Positions 33,656-44,422 of a stretch of DNA of 64,000 bases are shown piece after piece. Each line of letters starts with the position of its first letter. Within the stretch, counting starts at the first letter, position 1. The position numbers and the translations under genes are program-made. The notes beneath the pieces are model-generated. The model was not told where the DNA came from. It was given only the letters and a program-made list of their open reading frames with translations, and searched no databases. The stretch lies in assembly GCA_014529385.2 (NCBI GenBank), contig CM043944.1, positions 172,238,740 through 172,302,739 on the forward strand. Reading direction: 5' to 3'. This DNA comes from Adiantum capillus-veneris (lineage: Eukaryota; Streptophyta; Polypodiopsida; Polypodiales; Pteridaceae).

Positions 33656-34987
33656 TAGAGGCCACCAGCCAATAGGAAGAGGGTGGTGGACACACTCTAT
33701 ACCCTCAAAAAAGTAGGGGGACAAGGTAACCTTACACCTCTTAATGGCCTCTTACCTAGTGAGAAGGTAAGAGAGGTGGCTAGGGGAAAGGGAGGGGGGG
33801 GCCGGGGGGGGGGGGGGGGGGACCACTTTGACCTTTTTTCCCCCACTTTTTGGCCCGGATTTAAAAATACACTAAAAATTTCAAATTTTCAAAAAAATTC
33901 AAATTTCAAGTTTTCCCTCCTTAAAAGGTCCCTTAACCTATTTCATGGTCAAAAAAGTATTTTTGACCTCCAAAAGTCAAAAACGTGCACTAAAAAATTC
34001 CAAAAAATTAATTTTTTTCCAAAAAAATTTCAAAACATCATTTTCCACCCTCCAAAGTCTTTCCAAACCTATTGTATAGCTAAAAGTGATTTTCTCTCTC
34101 TACAAACCCTTTTCCAAGCTCTCCATGGCTGCAACAACCACATGCACCTCCTATAGTCCAACATTATCTCTCTACTAGCTTTCTCCCATCTCCATTGTAG
34201 CACCAAGCAAGCTTCTCCCCCATCTCTTCCCCTTGCCCACCACATAGTTCCACACCAAGCTAGCTCCTCTCCCTTCTCTCACCTCCATTACAGCATGAAA
34301 CAAGATTCTCCTCCTTCTACTTTCATTCACTCGCACTACATGGAAACCTCTACTCCCGAAGGTGGAAAAAGCATCAACTCGCATGACTTGCATACCACAA
34401 GAACAGGAGGTGTGAATAGTGCATGGGCATTGCAAGGATTCATCTCCAACATAAAGATAGAATGGTGAGAAAAATACCCTGTAGCTTACATTCAGAGCTT
34501 AAGATCATCTCCATCTTTAAGTTTATCATGCTGGAGGGAACTAACCTCTTTATGGCTTTCAATGTTTAGGCTTCACACCTCATAACATTGGGTGGTGCTA
34601 TGTTGTTGATGGCTTTGGTGCGCCATCTATAGTTTTGTAGCATGTGATTGAGTCTCACAATGTAAGTAAGTTGTGTTATCTGGAGAGTCATCAAATATTT
34701 TCTTATAATTTATTCTTTTTATAGTTGTCATTAGATTATTAGAATGATATCATTTTGTACTTTATAACTTTGTGCTCACATAATCAGTTGTTTACTTACA
34801 GAGTCAACTTGTTTTGAGAGGACATGAGCAAGCAACCATGTGCAGAGATGGAAATCACCCTATTTTTGTTCCGTGTTAAAAGATTTTGATAAGAATAGTA
34901 GGATTTTTGTAGAATCTTGAACCAATAGGTACTCTCTAGGAGCTCTTAGAAAAGCCATCCCTATAGTACTACTATCTTCCCTAGTGC
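33656..34987. other. Left arm of the 16-kb block, no gene
   Basis: Contains a G run (33,803-33,821), then T/A-rich text with many TTTTCAAAAAAATTC motifs. A CT-rich stretch follows (34,090-34,330). The plus-strand frame 33,683-34,156 is low complexity and is not accepted as a gene. Confidence 0.4.
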
Positions 34988-35778
34988 TGAGAGGCGGAAC
35001 TGAAAAAAATAGACCCGGTGGCCTCTACACCAAGACTATGCACAATGGCCTCATCATGGGGAATACGCAATAGGGGAACCACCTAGCAAGATATGCGGCT
35101 AGGATGCATACATATACACAATGAAACATGCCATGGAAAACAATTTCAAGATCCACACCCAAATGTGGAATGGGGTGGTCAGAGAATAAGGTGAGAGGAG
35201 TGGTGAGTGAGTGAGAATGGGTTCACTACTCGTGCATGTAGTAAGGAAGATAACGAGGTCAGGGATACATGCAAGTATGCTCACTTCTCATACAAAAGGT
35301 GGCGAATCCGCACACTTCAAGATGGAAGTAGCAAGATGATAGGAATATGAGAGGGAGAGAGAGTGTGTGTGTATGGTGGCGAATCCGCACATCTTAACAT
35401 AAGCAGAAAAAAAAATGGCAAGGAACAAGCATATACCATACTCACAATGAGATGTATCCAAATCATCACAAAGTATGGCACCAAGATGGAGTGTGTTGAT
35501 TGCTTGCAAAAGATGAATACAATAGGTAGCGTATGGCAGGAAAATGAGAAGGGAACAAGATCGTAGGAGGCATAATGGAGAGATGGGAGTTGATGGCGAG
35601 GAATATCATGAGTGTGTCCACCATTCTTCTTCTTGAAATTGTGCCTTCAACCCTTAATTACAAGTGGTGTGGAGGTGTGGTGCTCATCTTTTGTGCATGG
35701 TGATGGTGATGATGATGGTGTTGTGATTATGTGATTAGGGTTCATGCTACAAGCATGTAGCACAAGAGTGTGTATGGA

Positions 35779-35812
<34 letters not shown>

Positions 35813-36934
35813 CAAGTGAGCTCTCATGGCCTCCTTATATAGGGAAGGAGGGAAGGTTTTAGCAATATTTCTAATTGAGGTGAGTGTCCCACTCTGGTGA
35901 CTAGGAAAATGGGGTGCATGTGACTGTGGACCCCATCTTGTCTCCTCATTATTTAAAATACCAGAGTCAATAGAGAGAGAAGAAGAGAAAATGTGGGTAG
36001 GATGTAGAGGATAGGAGATATTTACAATAGTCTAGCTTTGGCTAGACATAAGCTTATTAGGGAGAGAAGAGAGAGGTAAGAAAATTATAAGAGAGGTTGT
36101 CGAAGGTGGATAATTGTTGATGAGGATGGATCCTCCAAAAATGGTGATAGAATCACTCTAGACTTGCCAAGACCTCATTAAAAGAGCCTTGTCTCTTGTA
36201 ATCATGCTTGAAGACATGTAGAACCATAGCCATTCTAGAGGGAAGAAAACTAGGGATGGCCTATGTCACCATTACATGAGAAAACTGGGGTCCACTACAA
36301 AAATCATAGCACCGCGTTCATAACTCCAAAAATTCTGAAAACATTTGAGCTAAAAGTTGAGATCACGAGCTACATCTTTCATGTTGAACGCTCCTTCAGA
36401 TTCGGGGTTCTTCTTTACTTAAAAATTTCAGCCAAATAATGTATTATTTGTGGCTGCAAAAGTCTTTTGGTGGTCCCCTTTGAGTGGACTTCTCTCTTGC
36501 CTTCAAGTGTAAGCTCCTTCATGTGTATGGAAACATGACCTAGAGTTTTGAAAAGATTGGCAATCATCTAGATGGAGGTATTATTGAAATTTGAAAGTGG
36601 GGTTGAGGTTTGAAAATGAAAACTAGTGAATAAAATATTTGGTAGGGTGGAATAATATACATACATGAAAAATATATTAGAAAATACTAAAATATATAAT
36701 GTAATTTAGAATATATATATTTAATATTTAAGGTCAAAAGAGACATCAACAAAGAAAGCTTACTTATTTATGCTACATCGTGATTGATTAGCATAAGTCT
36801 TATTTATTTAATAAAGGCTGAAACGTTTGTGAAAAAGGAAGAAAAAAATCAAAAGTAACTTATATAATAGGAAATATTTTGGTAAAAGGGCAAAAATATA
36901 TGGGGGGTTCCCATGCATGGAAAAGCTTGCCTCA
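34988..36934 (-). repeat. 3' LTR of the young Tat element
   Basis: 1947 bp, reads TGAGGCAAGC... to ...CGCCTCTCA on the minus strand. A TATATAA box (minus) is at 35,835-35,841. A GT microsatellite lies at about 35,784-35,809. Nearly identical to 43,588-45,544. Confidence 0.95.
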
Positions 36935-36953
36935 TTATCCCTCCCCCTAAGGC
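36935..36953 (-). promoter_or_regulatory. Polypurine tract of the young Tat element
   Basis: On the minus strand TTAGGGGGAGGGATAA directly precedes the 3' LTR start TGAGGC. This primes plus-strand DNA synthesis. Confidence 0.9.
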
Positions 36954-36962
36954 TAAAGGTAT

Positions 36963-38160
36963 TCATGCCTCTAGCGCTGTACTTGATCCTTCTTCAATGG
37001 AGGAGTCTCCCTCCTCAGGGATTTCCATCATAGGTGCTTGATCAAACCTCAAAAAGTACTGCTTCAACCTCCATCCATTGACACGTGTTTTGTGGAGCCT
37101 ACCATCTGCATCCATCAATCGGTAACTGCCATTGGCGTAGCGCTTTCTAATGACAAATGGCCCCTCCCATCTGGGTGAAAACTTTTTATTCTTCCTAGTG
37201 TCAAACTTGTTATCATACCGTAGGACCAACATACCTTTCTTGAGACCTTTTGCCCTAAGTCCCTTGTTAAAGGTAAGTCGACGTTGCTCTGCCTGTGCTG
37301 CATAATAGTTGATAGCATCTTCTCTGTCTAGTTGAAGCCTCTCTAGATCAAGAATGTGGTTGTGGAGATGAGCATTAGGACGTTCCACCTGCCCAGCTAG
37401 CACCCTGAGACTAGCCAATTGTACTTCAATGGGTAGAATGGTTTCCTTACCAAACACCAAGTGATATGGTGTGAACCCAAGGGATGTGCGAAATGAAGTG
37501 CGATAAGCCCAAAGTGCAGCCATAAGATGCTTGTCCCAATCACTTTTGTGATTGTTTACATGTTTAGTGATGATCTTGCAGATCATACCATTTACCTTTT
37601 CCACCAAACCATTGCATTGTGGGTAGTAGGGAGTTGAGTGTCGTCGTGAGATACCTAACTTCTCCATTAGCTCTCCTACAAGGTCTCCTCTAAAACCTGG
37701 TCCCATGTCAAAAATTATTGCAAGAGGAGGGCCAAAATGGCAACAAATGTTTTCAAATACGAACTTAGCCACTTCCTTAGCTGTAATCTGGGTGGTGGCA
37801 ACTGCTTCAGTCCACCTGGTCATGTAGTCCACACCCATGATGATATAAAATTTACCTGATTGGCTCCTTGGCAAAGGCCCAATAGCATCAATTCCCCATT
37901 TCTCAAATGGTCCATATGAGATTATAGGAGTCTATGGCTCATATGTGAGCATCCTATCCCTTGCCTTTTGACATTCCTTGCATGTTTTACACCAATGATG
38001 CACATACCTATGTAGACTAGGCCATACAAACCCGACTTGTAGAATCTTTCTACTAGTGATGTCAAGTGCAAAGTGTCCTCCGCAAATACCATCATGGCAA
38101 CTTGAAATGATTTCAGTGATCTCTCTAGAGAGAGGTACACGCCTAAGAATTTGATCCTTA
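36963..38160 (-). pseudogene. Integrase, Tat lineage
   Basis: Inserts the cDNA into the genome. The zinc-binding N-terminus is in the upstream frame (HDGICGGHFALDITSRKILQ, then HHWCKTCKECQ). After one TAG at 37,929-37,931 the core follows: GVDYMTRWTEA with the first Asp, IIFDMGPGF where the second acidic residue should be in D-N-G (here DMGPG, N changed to M), then YYPQCNGLVEK with the Glu. The C-terminal segment has VLRYDNKFDTRKNKKFSPRW and GPFVIRKRYANGSYRLMD, a GPY/F-like module. The 303-codon frame from 37,874 is intact to its stop. Confidence 0.85.
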
Positions 38161-38745
38161 CCCTTGCAGTAGAGGCCGTCATTGATAAGGCAGTATTTTG
38201 TTGCCTTGCGCACAAGCCACTGCTTTTGTCCCTTAGTAAGATCCTTAGGACACTCTCCTGTGCCCAAGAAACTCATGATGTCAGGCATAGCATCGCTACC
38301 TTGGAAGAGAGGTAGCTTCAACTTGATAGCACCCACCACTGAAACATCTTGCAGCTTCTCTCTAGCTAGAGCATCTGCTTCTTGATTTTCTGCTCGAGGG
38401 ACATGATGTAATTGTACAACTTGAAATTTCCCTAAAAGTTCCTTGACTTTGCGCAAATGGCCTAGCAAGCTATGATTTTTACAAGCCCAAGTTCCTTGTA
38501 TTTGTTTTATTAAAAGCATGGCATCACCAAATACATTTAAGCGTTGAATGCCCTGTGTCACACACCACTCTAACCCAAGAGTTAAGGTTGCATATTCTGC
38601 CTCATTGTTAGAGTGAGAATCCAAGAGATTCCTAATGGAGACAACTTAATCCCCTTGCTCGTTGAATATGACAATGCCTGCTACAGCTTTGTCCACTTTC
38701 CTCTTGTAGGCTCCATCAAAGAAAAGAGAGTGAGCCTCCTCTACC
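38160..38745 (-). pseudogene. Second (archaeal-type) RNase H domain
   Basis: Begins in the RT frame with SLFFDGAYKRKVDKAVAGIV (about 38,745-38,660) and, after a TAA at 38,643-38,645, continues DSHSNNEAEYATLTLGLEW and the FGDAMLLIKQIQGTW segment, to HHVPRAENQEADALA. These are the D, E, D and terminal D positions of an archaeal-like RNase H, which is the signature extra domain of Tat elements. The one stop breaks it from RT. Confidence 0.85.
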
Positions 38746-40280
38746 TTAGGGACTTCCAGTACGGGTGTAATATCTTGATCATTTGTCTTTATCTTTAGCT
38801 TCTTTTCATAGTGGCGATGAGTGAGAATACCTCCTAGACTAGCCCTTGTGGAGTTCTCCACTTGCATTGTGTAATCAAACTCTTGCAGCCTTGTGAGCCA
38901 TTTGGAAATCCTAGAAGAAACATCCATGTGCTGCATTACATAAGGAAATACTTCTTCCATTGTTAAGATTATGAATGTTCTAGACAATAAATAAGAGCGA
39001 AATTTGGTGGTAGCAAACATTAATGCAAACACCATGTGTTCCACTGCCGTGTATCCCTTTTCTGATGGAGTCATCATTCGACTAGAGAAGTAGATAGGAC
39101 GCATGAAAGAAGTTTGAGGATCCTTTTGCATCAATACAGCCCCAAGTGTGTCATTGCCCACACTAGGGTTTACATAAAATGGCTCGTCCCACTTTGGAGG
39201 TGCTATGGTGGGAAGTGAAGCTAGAATTTGTTTTACCTCATTGAATTGTTGTTCATTTTCTTCACTCCAAGTGAAAATCTCTTGATGGGTAACTTGTTGT
39301 AAAGGAAGAACCACTTGGGTGAGCAAGTGAATGAACCTACTCAAATACCTCACCTTTTGAAGAAAAGAGACCAACTGCTTTGTTGTGGTGGGAGAGGTCA
39401 AAGCCACCAAGGCTTGAACCTTGCTTGGGTCAGCTTCAATGCCATTGGCCGAGATCACATGGCCAAGAAGAGTAACCTTGCTTTCACCAATGTGGCATTT
39501 CTCCACATTGAGTTGGCCCCCCAAAGCTTGTAGCCTAGCTAGACCTTCATAAACTTTCTCCAAATGAAGAGAGCGAGAGCTATAGATACAAAAGTCATCA
39601 ATAAAAACACGGATTGATTTTCCAAAGAATGTCTGAAAAACAAATGTCACATATCGCTGAAAAGTGGCCGGAGCATTAGTGAGACCAAAAGGCATAACTT
39701 TGTAAGCAAAACATCCCCATGGTGTGATGAAGGTTGTCTTCTTTTGATCTTCTTCAGCGATGCTAATTTGGAAGTAGCCTGAGTAGCCATCACATACCAT
39801 GTAGCGCTCATGTCCTGCTACCTCATTGAGTATTTCGTCTTGAAAAGTAAGATGAAAATGGTCCCTCTTTGTGGCTGCATTAAGAGGCTTGTAATCAACA
39901 CAAACCCTCCACTTACCATTCTTCTTTGGTGTGACTACCACTAGAGAAACCCACTCTGAGTCTTCAATAGGATAGATAAAACCGGCTTCTAGCAATTTCC
40001 TCACCTCTTTGAGTAGGGCGTCTTGTTGAATTACTCCTAGCCGCCTGAGCTTCTGCACTACAAGTTTACTTCCCTCCTTGAGCTTAATGTGATGTTCAAC
40101 TACTGTGATGCCAGTGATTTTATCATATTCATCAATGAACAATGTGGTAAAACTACTTAGCATCAAAATATAATCTTCACGCTCCTTCCCACACAACTCA
40201 CTAGAGAGCATTTGATGTAGCTTACTTGCTTCTACCAAAGGTTGTATACCTGGTCTCCCCTTGGTTTGATGATGAGGCAT
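38646..40280 (-). CDS. Reverse transcriptase and RNase H, Tat lineage
   Basis: 544 open codons. RT motifs in order: LLEAGFIYPIEDSEWVS, VVTPKKNGKWRVCVDYKPLN, FQISIAEEDQKKTTFITPWG, MPFGLTNAPATFQR, and the catalytic VFIDDFCIYSS (two adjacent Asp). The thumb and connection follow: LGHVISANGIEADPSKVQAL, then the gypsy RNase H with YFSSRMMTPSEKGYTAVEHM. The length and motif set are complete, so this domain could be active alone. It is frame-shifted relative to the protease frame around 40,250. Confidence 0.92.
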   Translation of the reverse strand: MPHHQTKGRPGIQPLVEASKLHQMLSSELCGKEREDYILMLSSFTTLFIDEYDKITGITVVEHHIKLKEGSKLVVQKLRRLGVIQQDALLKEVRKLLEAGFIYPIEDSEWVSLVVVTPKKNGKWRVCVDYKPLNAATKRDHFHLTFQDEILNEVAGHERYMVCDGYSGYFQISIAEEDQKKTTFITPWGCFAYKVMPFGLTNAPATFQRYVTFVFQTFFGKSIRVFIDDFCIYSSRSLHLEKVYEGLARLQALGGQLNVEKCHIGESKVTLLGHVISANGIEADPSKVQALVALTSPTTTKQLVSFLQKVRYLSRFIHLLTQVVLPLQQVTHQEIFTWSEENEQQFNEVKQILASLPTIAPPKWDEPFYVNPSVGNDTLGAVLMQKDPQTSFMRPIYFSSRMMTPSEKGYTAVEHMVFALMFATTKFRSYLLSRTFIILTMEEVFPYVMQHMDVSSRISKWLTRLQEFDYTMQVENSTRASLGGILTHRHYEKKLKIKTNDQDITPVLEVPKVEEAHSLFFDGAYKRKVDKAVAGIVIFNEQGD

Positions 40281-40870
40281 CAGGTTGCTCCATCTTCTTA
40301 GGGTCCTTGAGAATGATCCCCATCACCTCAATGCTACTGTCACTTTCTTCACTCACTATTGACTCCGCCTCTAAAGTGGTTGAAGAGTCACCACTAGAAA
40401 ACTCATCCATAAAGGTTTCTAGATCCATGTCGCATTGCCGACCTATCTTCATGTCGTAAATTATTGGCCTCCCTTTTGCATCCTTCATCTGGATTATGCC
40501 GGTGTCCCAGTCCTGCTTAGCTCTCATAGCCATAAGCCAAGGCCTCCCTAGAATGATAGGGTAGCCCTCCCCTTTGTGTGGCATGACAAAGACGTCCACA
40601 TCTACCTCGGTGTTGAATGCCTTTATCCTAACTGCATTTATGACACCAACACATTGAACTTTTAACTTATTTGCCATTTTGACTCGGCATGGTGCCAGCC
40701 GATTCACCTCTAAACCCAAACGGTGCATCATTTTTTCACTCATGACGCATATTTATGCACCACCATCGATGTAGAAATTGGAGATGTGTTGCCCTTTGAT
40801 GTAAGCATCCATCACTGGTAGTATGTCATCTAGATTCCTCCCAGAGATAGCCCCAGCTATCTTTGGCTTT
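40222..40870 (-). pseudogene. Aspartic protease (retropepsin), Tat lineage
   Basis: The catalytic loop is read as FYIDGGA (about 40,760-40,780), followed by a TAA at 40,753-40,755 and then ICVMSEKMMHRLGLEVNR. The flap-to-end part has VDVFVMPHKGEGYPIILGRP. Tat proteases use D-G-G in place of D-T/S-G. An acidic linker (LETFMDEFSSGDSSTTLEAE) leads to the RT, through a frameshift. The stop next to the active site inactivates it. Confidence 0.8.
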
Positions 40871-41075
40871 GGTCGTCTAGTGCTAACCATCTTTGTCCAT
40901 TGTCTCCTCACCCTAGGTGCTAGGTGGAGTAACTGGGGCTAGGTGATTTTTGGGCCCTGCACAGAAACATCTTGAACCAAATCATATGGTTTAGAACATT
41001 CACCCAAAGAGAAATCTACAATGTCAATTTTACGTCGTGACTTGGACGGCTTTTTGCTAGATTCCCCTTTAGTCT

Positions 41076-41451
41076 TCATCTTTCTTCCTTTTGGGAAGAT
41101 TCACCATGCCTAGCGCGTTTTACCCCTATGGCATCTACTCCTTTAACTTTGGTCTTATCCTCCTCCACTTTCTCCTTTCCTTTACCTTCAAGACTGATGA
41201 CGCTTACTGTTTGATTGCCAACTGGTGGTGGGGATAAGGGTGGAATGAGAGGTTGTGGTGGTGGTGGTAGTTGTGGTTGAATGGGTGGTTGTAGGATTTG
41301 CATGGGTGGTGCTTGTTGTGGTGCCCTCGGTGGTGGTGGTCCTGCTCTCGGTGGTGAAACCTGGTTTTGCCTGGCTCCTCTGTTGAAATTCTGCCTCCTT
41401 GGCTGTGGACAGTAGTACATGCCATGACCATCCTCCCCACAATTGTAGCAC
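41076..41451 (-). pseudogene. Gag nucleocapsid part, Tat element
   Basis: CYNCGEDGHGMYYC (about 41,410-41,451) is an exact CX2CX4HX4C knuckle, followed by a Pro-rich region (APPPPRAPQQAPP-like) and a Lys/Glu-rich end. A TAG at 41,452-41,454 separates it from the upstream Gln-rich linker. Confidence 0.85.
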
Positions 41452-41645
41452 TAGTATTCTTGGTTTTGCCTTCGTTGTCCTCTCCCTTGCTCTTGGTTGT
41501 GATTGTGTACATGCCCTTGTTGTATCAAATGGACTGAGAGATTCTCAAGTTGATTGGTGATTCGATTGAGCAGGTCTTGCTGATCTTCAATTGGTTCTTG
41601 TGGTTGAATCCTCTGGGCGGCTGTTGTAGGTGGTGCTAGAGGTGG

Positions 41646-42260
41646 TCAGGTCCTAACGGCTTCCTCTTCATCAATATTCCTGGCTTGTAGGCGCAACTTC
41701 TTGTCTTTAAGGCGGGCCACTTCAACTGCTAGCTCATACGTAGCAGGAAACCTTCCCTTCACCTTCTCTTTAAGAGTTGGCCATAACCCAGCCAAAAACC
41801 GATCTTTTTTTAGGAAATCAGGTGCCCCCTCATCCTCTCTTAGCGATGCAACCCATCGCCCCCATAAATCTACAAACTTTGACTCATATGATGCGTATTC
41901 CAGCATACTGCCCTGCTTCAACTCTGTCAACAATTGCCATAGCTTCTCTGATGTTGTGCCCTCTCCAAAACTCTTGACAAAGGCTGCTCTTAATAAGTCC
42001 CACCGTTCCTTGGTTTCTTGTGCCAAGGCATCGTACCATGATCTTGCCTCCACCTTCATTAGAAGTGGGAAGATGCGCAAGCGCAAAGCATCATCATCTC
42101 TCGCAGAGATGACACATGCTATTTCCAAGTTGTCTAGAAAGTCTGCAGCATCCTCACCCACCTTACCAATAAATGTTGGAAATGCTACACTTGCCATTGT
42201 GAGAGTGAGAAAATTAACTCGACTTAGATTTTTTTTATTTTTATTTTTATAGAGATTCAA
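41646..42260 (-). pseudogene. Gag capsid part, Tat element
   Basis: The conserved protein likely starts at MASVAFPTFIGK (about 42,197). Then come DFLDNLEIACVISARDDDAL, then WYDALAQETKERWDLLRAAF (retrotrans_gag core) and YESKFVDLWGRWVASL. A TGA at 41,646-41,648 cuts the frame before the Gln-rich linker. Forms the particle. Gag-like pattern is clear. Confidence 0.85.
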
Positions 42261-42526
42261 TACATGGGTGCTCGGTGGATGGAAAACATACTATACAAGG
42301 ATGAAAATAACTACATCAAAAGACACTTCATGATTAATCATAGGGAGGATAAAGGGTAGAGAAGAGGTGTTTATCTCTTGCAGTCGTTCTCTACCAAACA
42401 TGGTTGTAATGATCTGCTGATAAAACATCTTGCGGTCCAAGATTACTTTGATTGATTGAATTCGTTGTGGTGCATAAGTTTGGTTCCTTGCAAAAGGTTG
42501 ATGTGCTGGGTCCATCACATGATAAT

Positions 42527-42979
42527 TCAGAAAGGCTCTCTCCTTTGTGGTGGAAGGTTATAGTAGGAGGTGTAGAGCTCTTGGTAGTCGAGGTCAAATT
42601 TATAGTACCAGAGGACAAGGTTGTCTTCGTCTTCTAGCTCTAGGACTGCCCCTCTAGCAAGCTCTTGGAAAAGCTTGAACTCTCTCTCTTTGAGCAACTT
42701 CACTTTCCTGCAAGATAAAGTGCCATCTAGTGTATACACAGGTGTGATGAGGTAGGTGGTGAGTCTTACCACTTGTATTAATCCAAGTTGGATGGATACA
42801 TAGCAAGCTGTAAAGTCATCATCCTAGCCTTGATTCACAAGTACCACCCCTTGAAGGTGGAGGGTCTTGTCTTTCCGCCAAGCAAAACCAGTGTCAAAGA
42901 CCTTGTCGATGACAAGCTCCGCCACTTCACTCGGTAGACGACGTAGAATCCATGCTGCTATTTCTAGTTCCTGGCTCAT
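42527..42979 (-). pseudogene. Extra ORF upstream of gag, Tat element
   Basis: ATG at 42,979 (MSQELEIAAWILRRLPSEV) gives about 150 codons in one frame, with a single TAG after LHLQGVVLVNQG, then DDDFTACYVSIQLGLIQ and ELARGAVLELEDEDNLVLWY. Varied composition indicates a real coding past. Some Tat elements (Ogre type) have an unknown-function ORF between the 5' LTR and gag, and this is in that place. Whether it is homologous I cannot tell. Confidence 0.55.
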
Positions 42980-43040
42980 GAGATGAGAGTGAGGTATAGA
43001 AAGACTTTGGAGGATTTACCCTTTTGTTTTGGAGACGGGG

Positions 43041-43520
43041 TTATTGTCGACGCTGGAAAACCCTTGAATCTTTTGGTGCAAGGGAGAGGGAGGGACCACG
43101 TGTTCGTAGTAGCTTCCTCAAGTTGTGAAGGCTTGTTGTGGGCGTAGGTGGAATAGGTGGCAAAGATGTGGACGTAGATGTAGAGAAGCCTGGAGCTACT
43201 TGAAAGCCTACTGATGTGAGAACGCTTGTGCGGATGTCGAGGGAGAAAATGATGGCCTTTTCTTCACTTTGGATTGCACTCATGTCGGTGCGGTTTTTGG
43301 CTACAATGTGAGCATGATGCAGCTTGTGCCTTGCTTCTACGCTTGCGGGGATGATGAGAAATGTAAACAATTTGAGTAGGGAAAGAGGGTCTTACCACCT
43401 CTTCTATGCTAACAATACAACACCCTGACAAGAGTGCCTTGATGACTTGAGTCAAACTTTCTTGAAGCTCCTCCTCTTCAGTGGTCCAATTAGAGAATTC
43501 AACAAGCCACTCATCCATGA
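43041..43520 (-). CDS. Short leader ORFs of the Tat element
   Basis: Two overlapping minus-strand frames (43,264-43,518, starting MDEWLVEFSNWTTEEEELQE; and 43,041-43,370) lie just after the primer site. The first part is acidic and amphipathic and could be a real N-terminal exon of the extra ORF. No motif recognised. Confidence 0.35.
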
Positions 43521-43567
43521 AGAGAAGTAAACATGTCAGCCTTGTAAACTGAAGGTTTCAAGAGCCC

Positions 43568-43587
43568 TCCTCAGTGGGGGCACCAAA
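43568..43587 (-). promoter_or_regulatory. Primer-binding site of the Tat element
   Basis: On the minus strand the 5' LTR ends ...CCTCTCA and is followed by TTTGGTGCCCCCACTGAGGA. TTTGG-x-G-x-C-x-CCACTG-x-GGA is the arrangement of Tat/Athila primer sites (often tRNA-Arg-like). The exact tRNA is not certain. Confidence 0.7.
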
Positions 43588-44378
43588 TGAGAGGCGGAAG
43601 TGAAAAAAATAGACCCGGTGGCCTCTACACCAAGACCATGCACAATGGCCTCATCATGGGGAATACGCAATAGGGGCACCACCTAGCAAGATATGCGGCC
43701 AGGACGCATACATATACACAATGAAATATGCCATGGAAAACAATTTCAAGATCCACACCCAAATGTGGAATGGGGTGGTCAGAGAATAAGGTGAGAGGAG
43801 TGGTGAGTGAGTGAGAATGGGCTCGCTACTCGTGCATGTAGTAAGGAAGATAACGAGGTCAGGGATACATGCAAGTATGCTCACTTCTCATACAAAAGGT
43901 GGCGAATCCGCACACCTCAAGATGGAAGTAGCAAGATGATAGGAATATGAGAGGGAGAGAGAGTGTGTGTGTATGGTGGCGAATCCGCACATCTTAACAT
44001 AAGCAGAAAAAAAAATGGCAAGGAACAAGCATATACCATACTCACAATGAGATGTATCCAAATCATCACAAAGTATGGCACCAAGATGGAGTGTGTTGAT
44101 TGCTTGCAAAAGATGAATACAATAGGTAGCGTATGGCAGGAAAATGAGAAGGGAACAAGATCGTAGGAGGCATAATGGAGAGATGGGAGTTGATGGCGAG
44201 GAATATCATGAGTGTGTCCACCATTCTTCTTCTTGAAATTGTGCCTTCAACCCTTAATTACAAGTGGTGTGGAGGTGTGGTGCTCATCTTTTGTGCATGG
44301 TGATGGTGATGATGATGGTGTTGTGATTATGTGATTAGGGTTCATGCTACAAGCATGTAGCACAAGAGTGTGTATGGA

Positions 44379-44422
<44 letters not shown>

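Noticed and set aside
35099-35566. ORFs shared by both Tat LTRs (for example 61-76 codons, minus and plus)
   Set aside because: They recur because the LTR is duplicated. No domain, and antisense to each other.
41188-41512. His/Thr-rich ORFs antiparallel or shifted to the Tat gag
   Set aside because: They are frame shadows of the Pro-rich nucleocapsid region.
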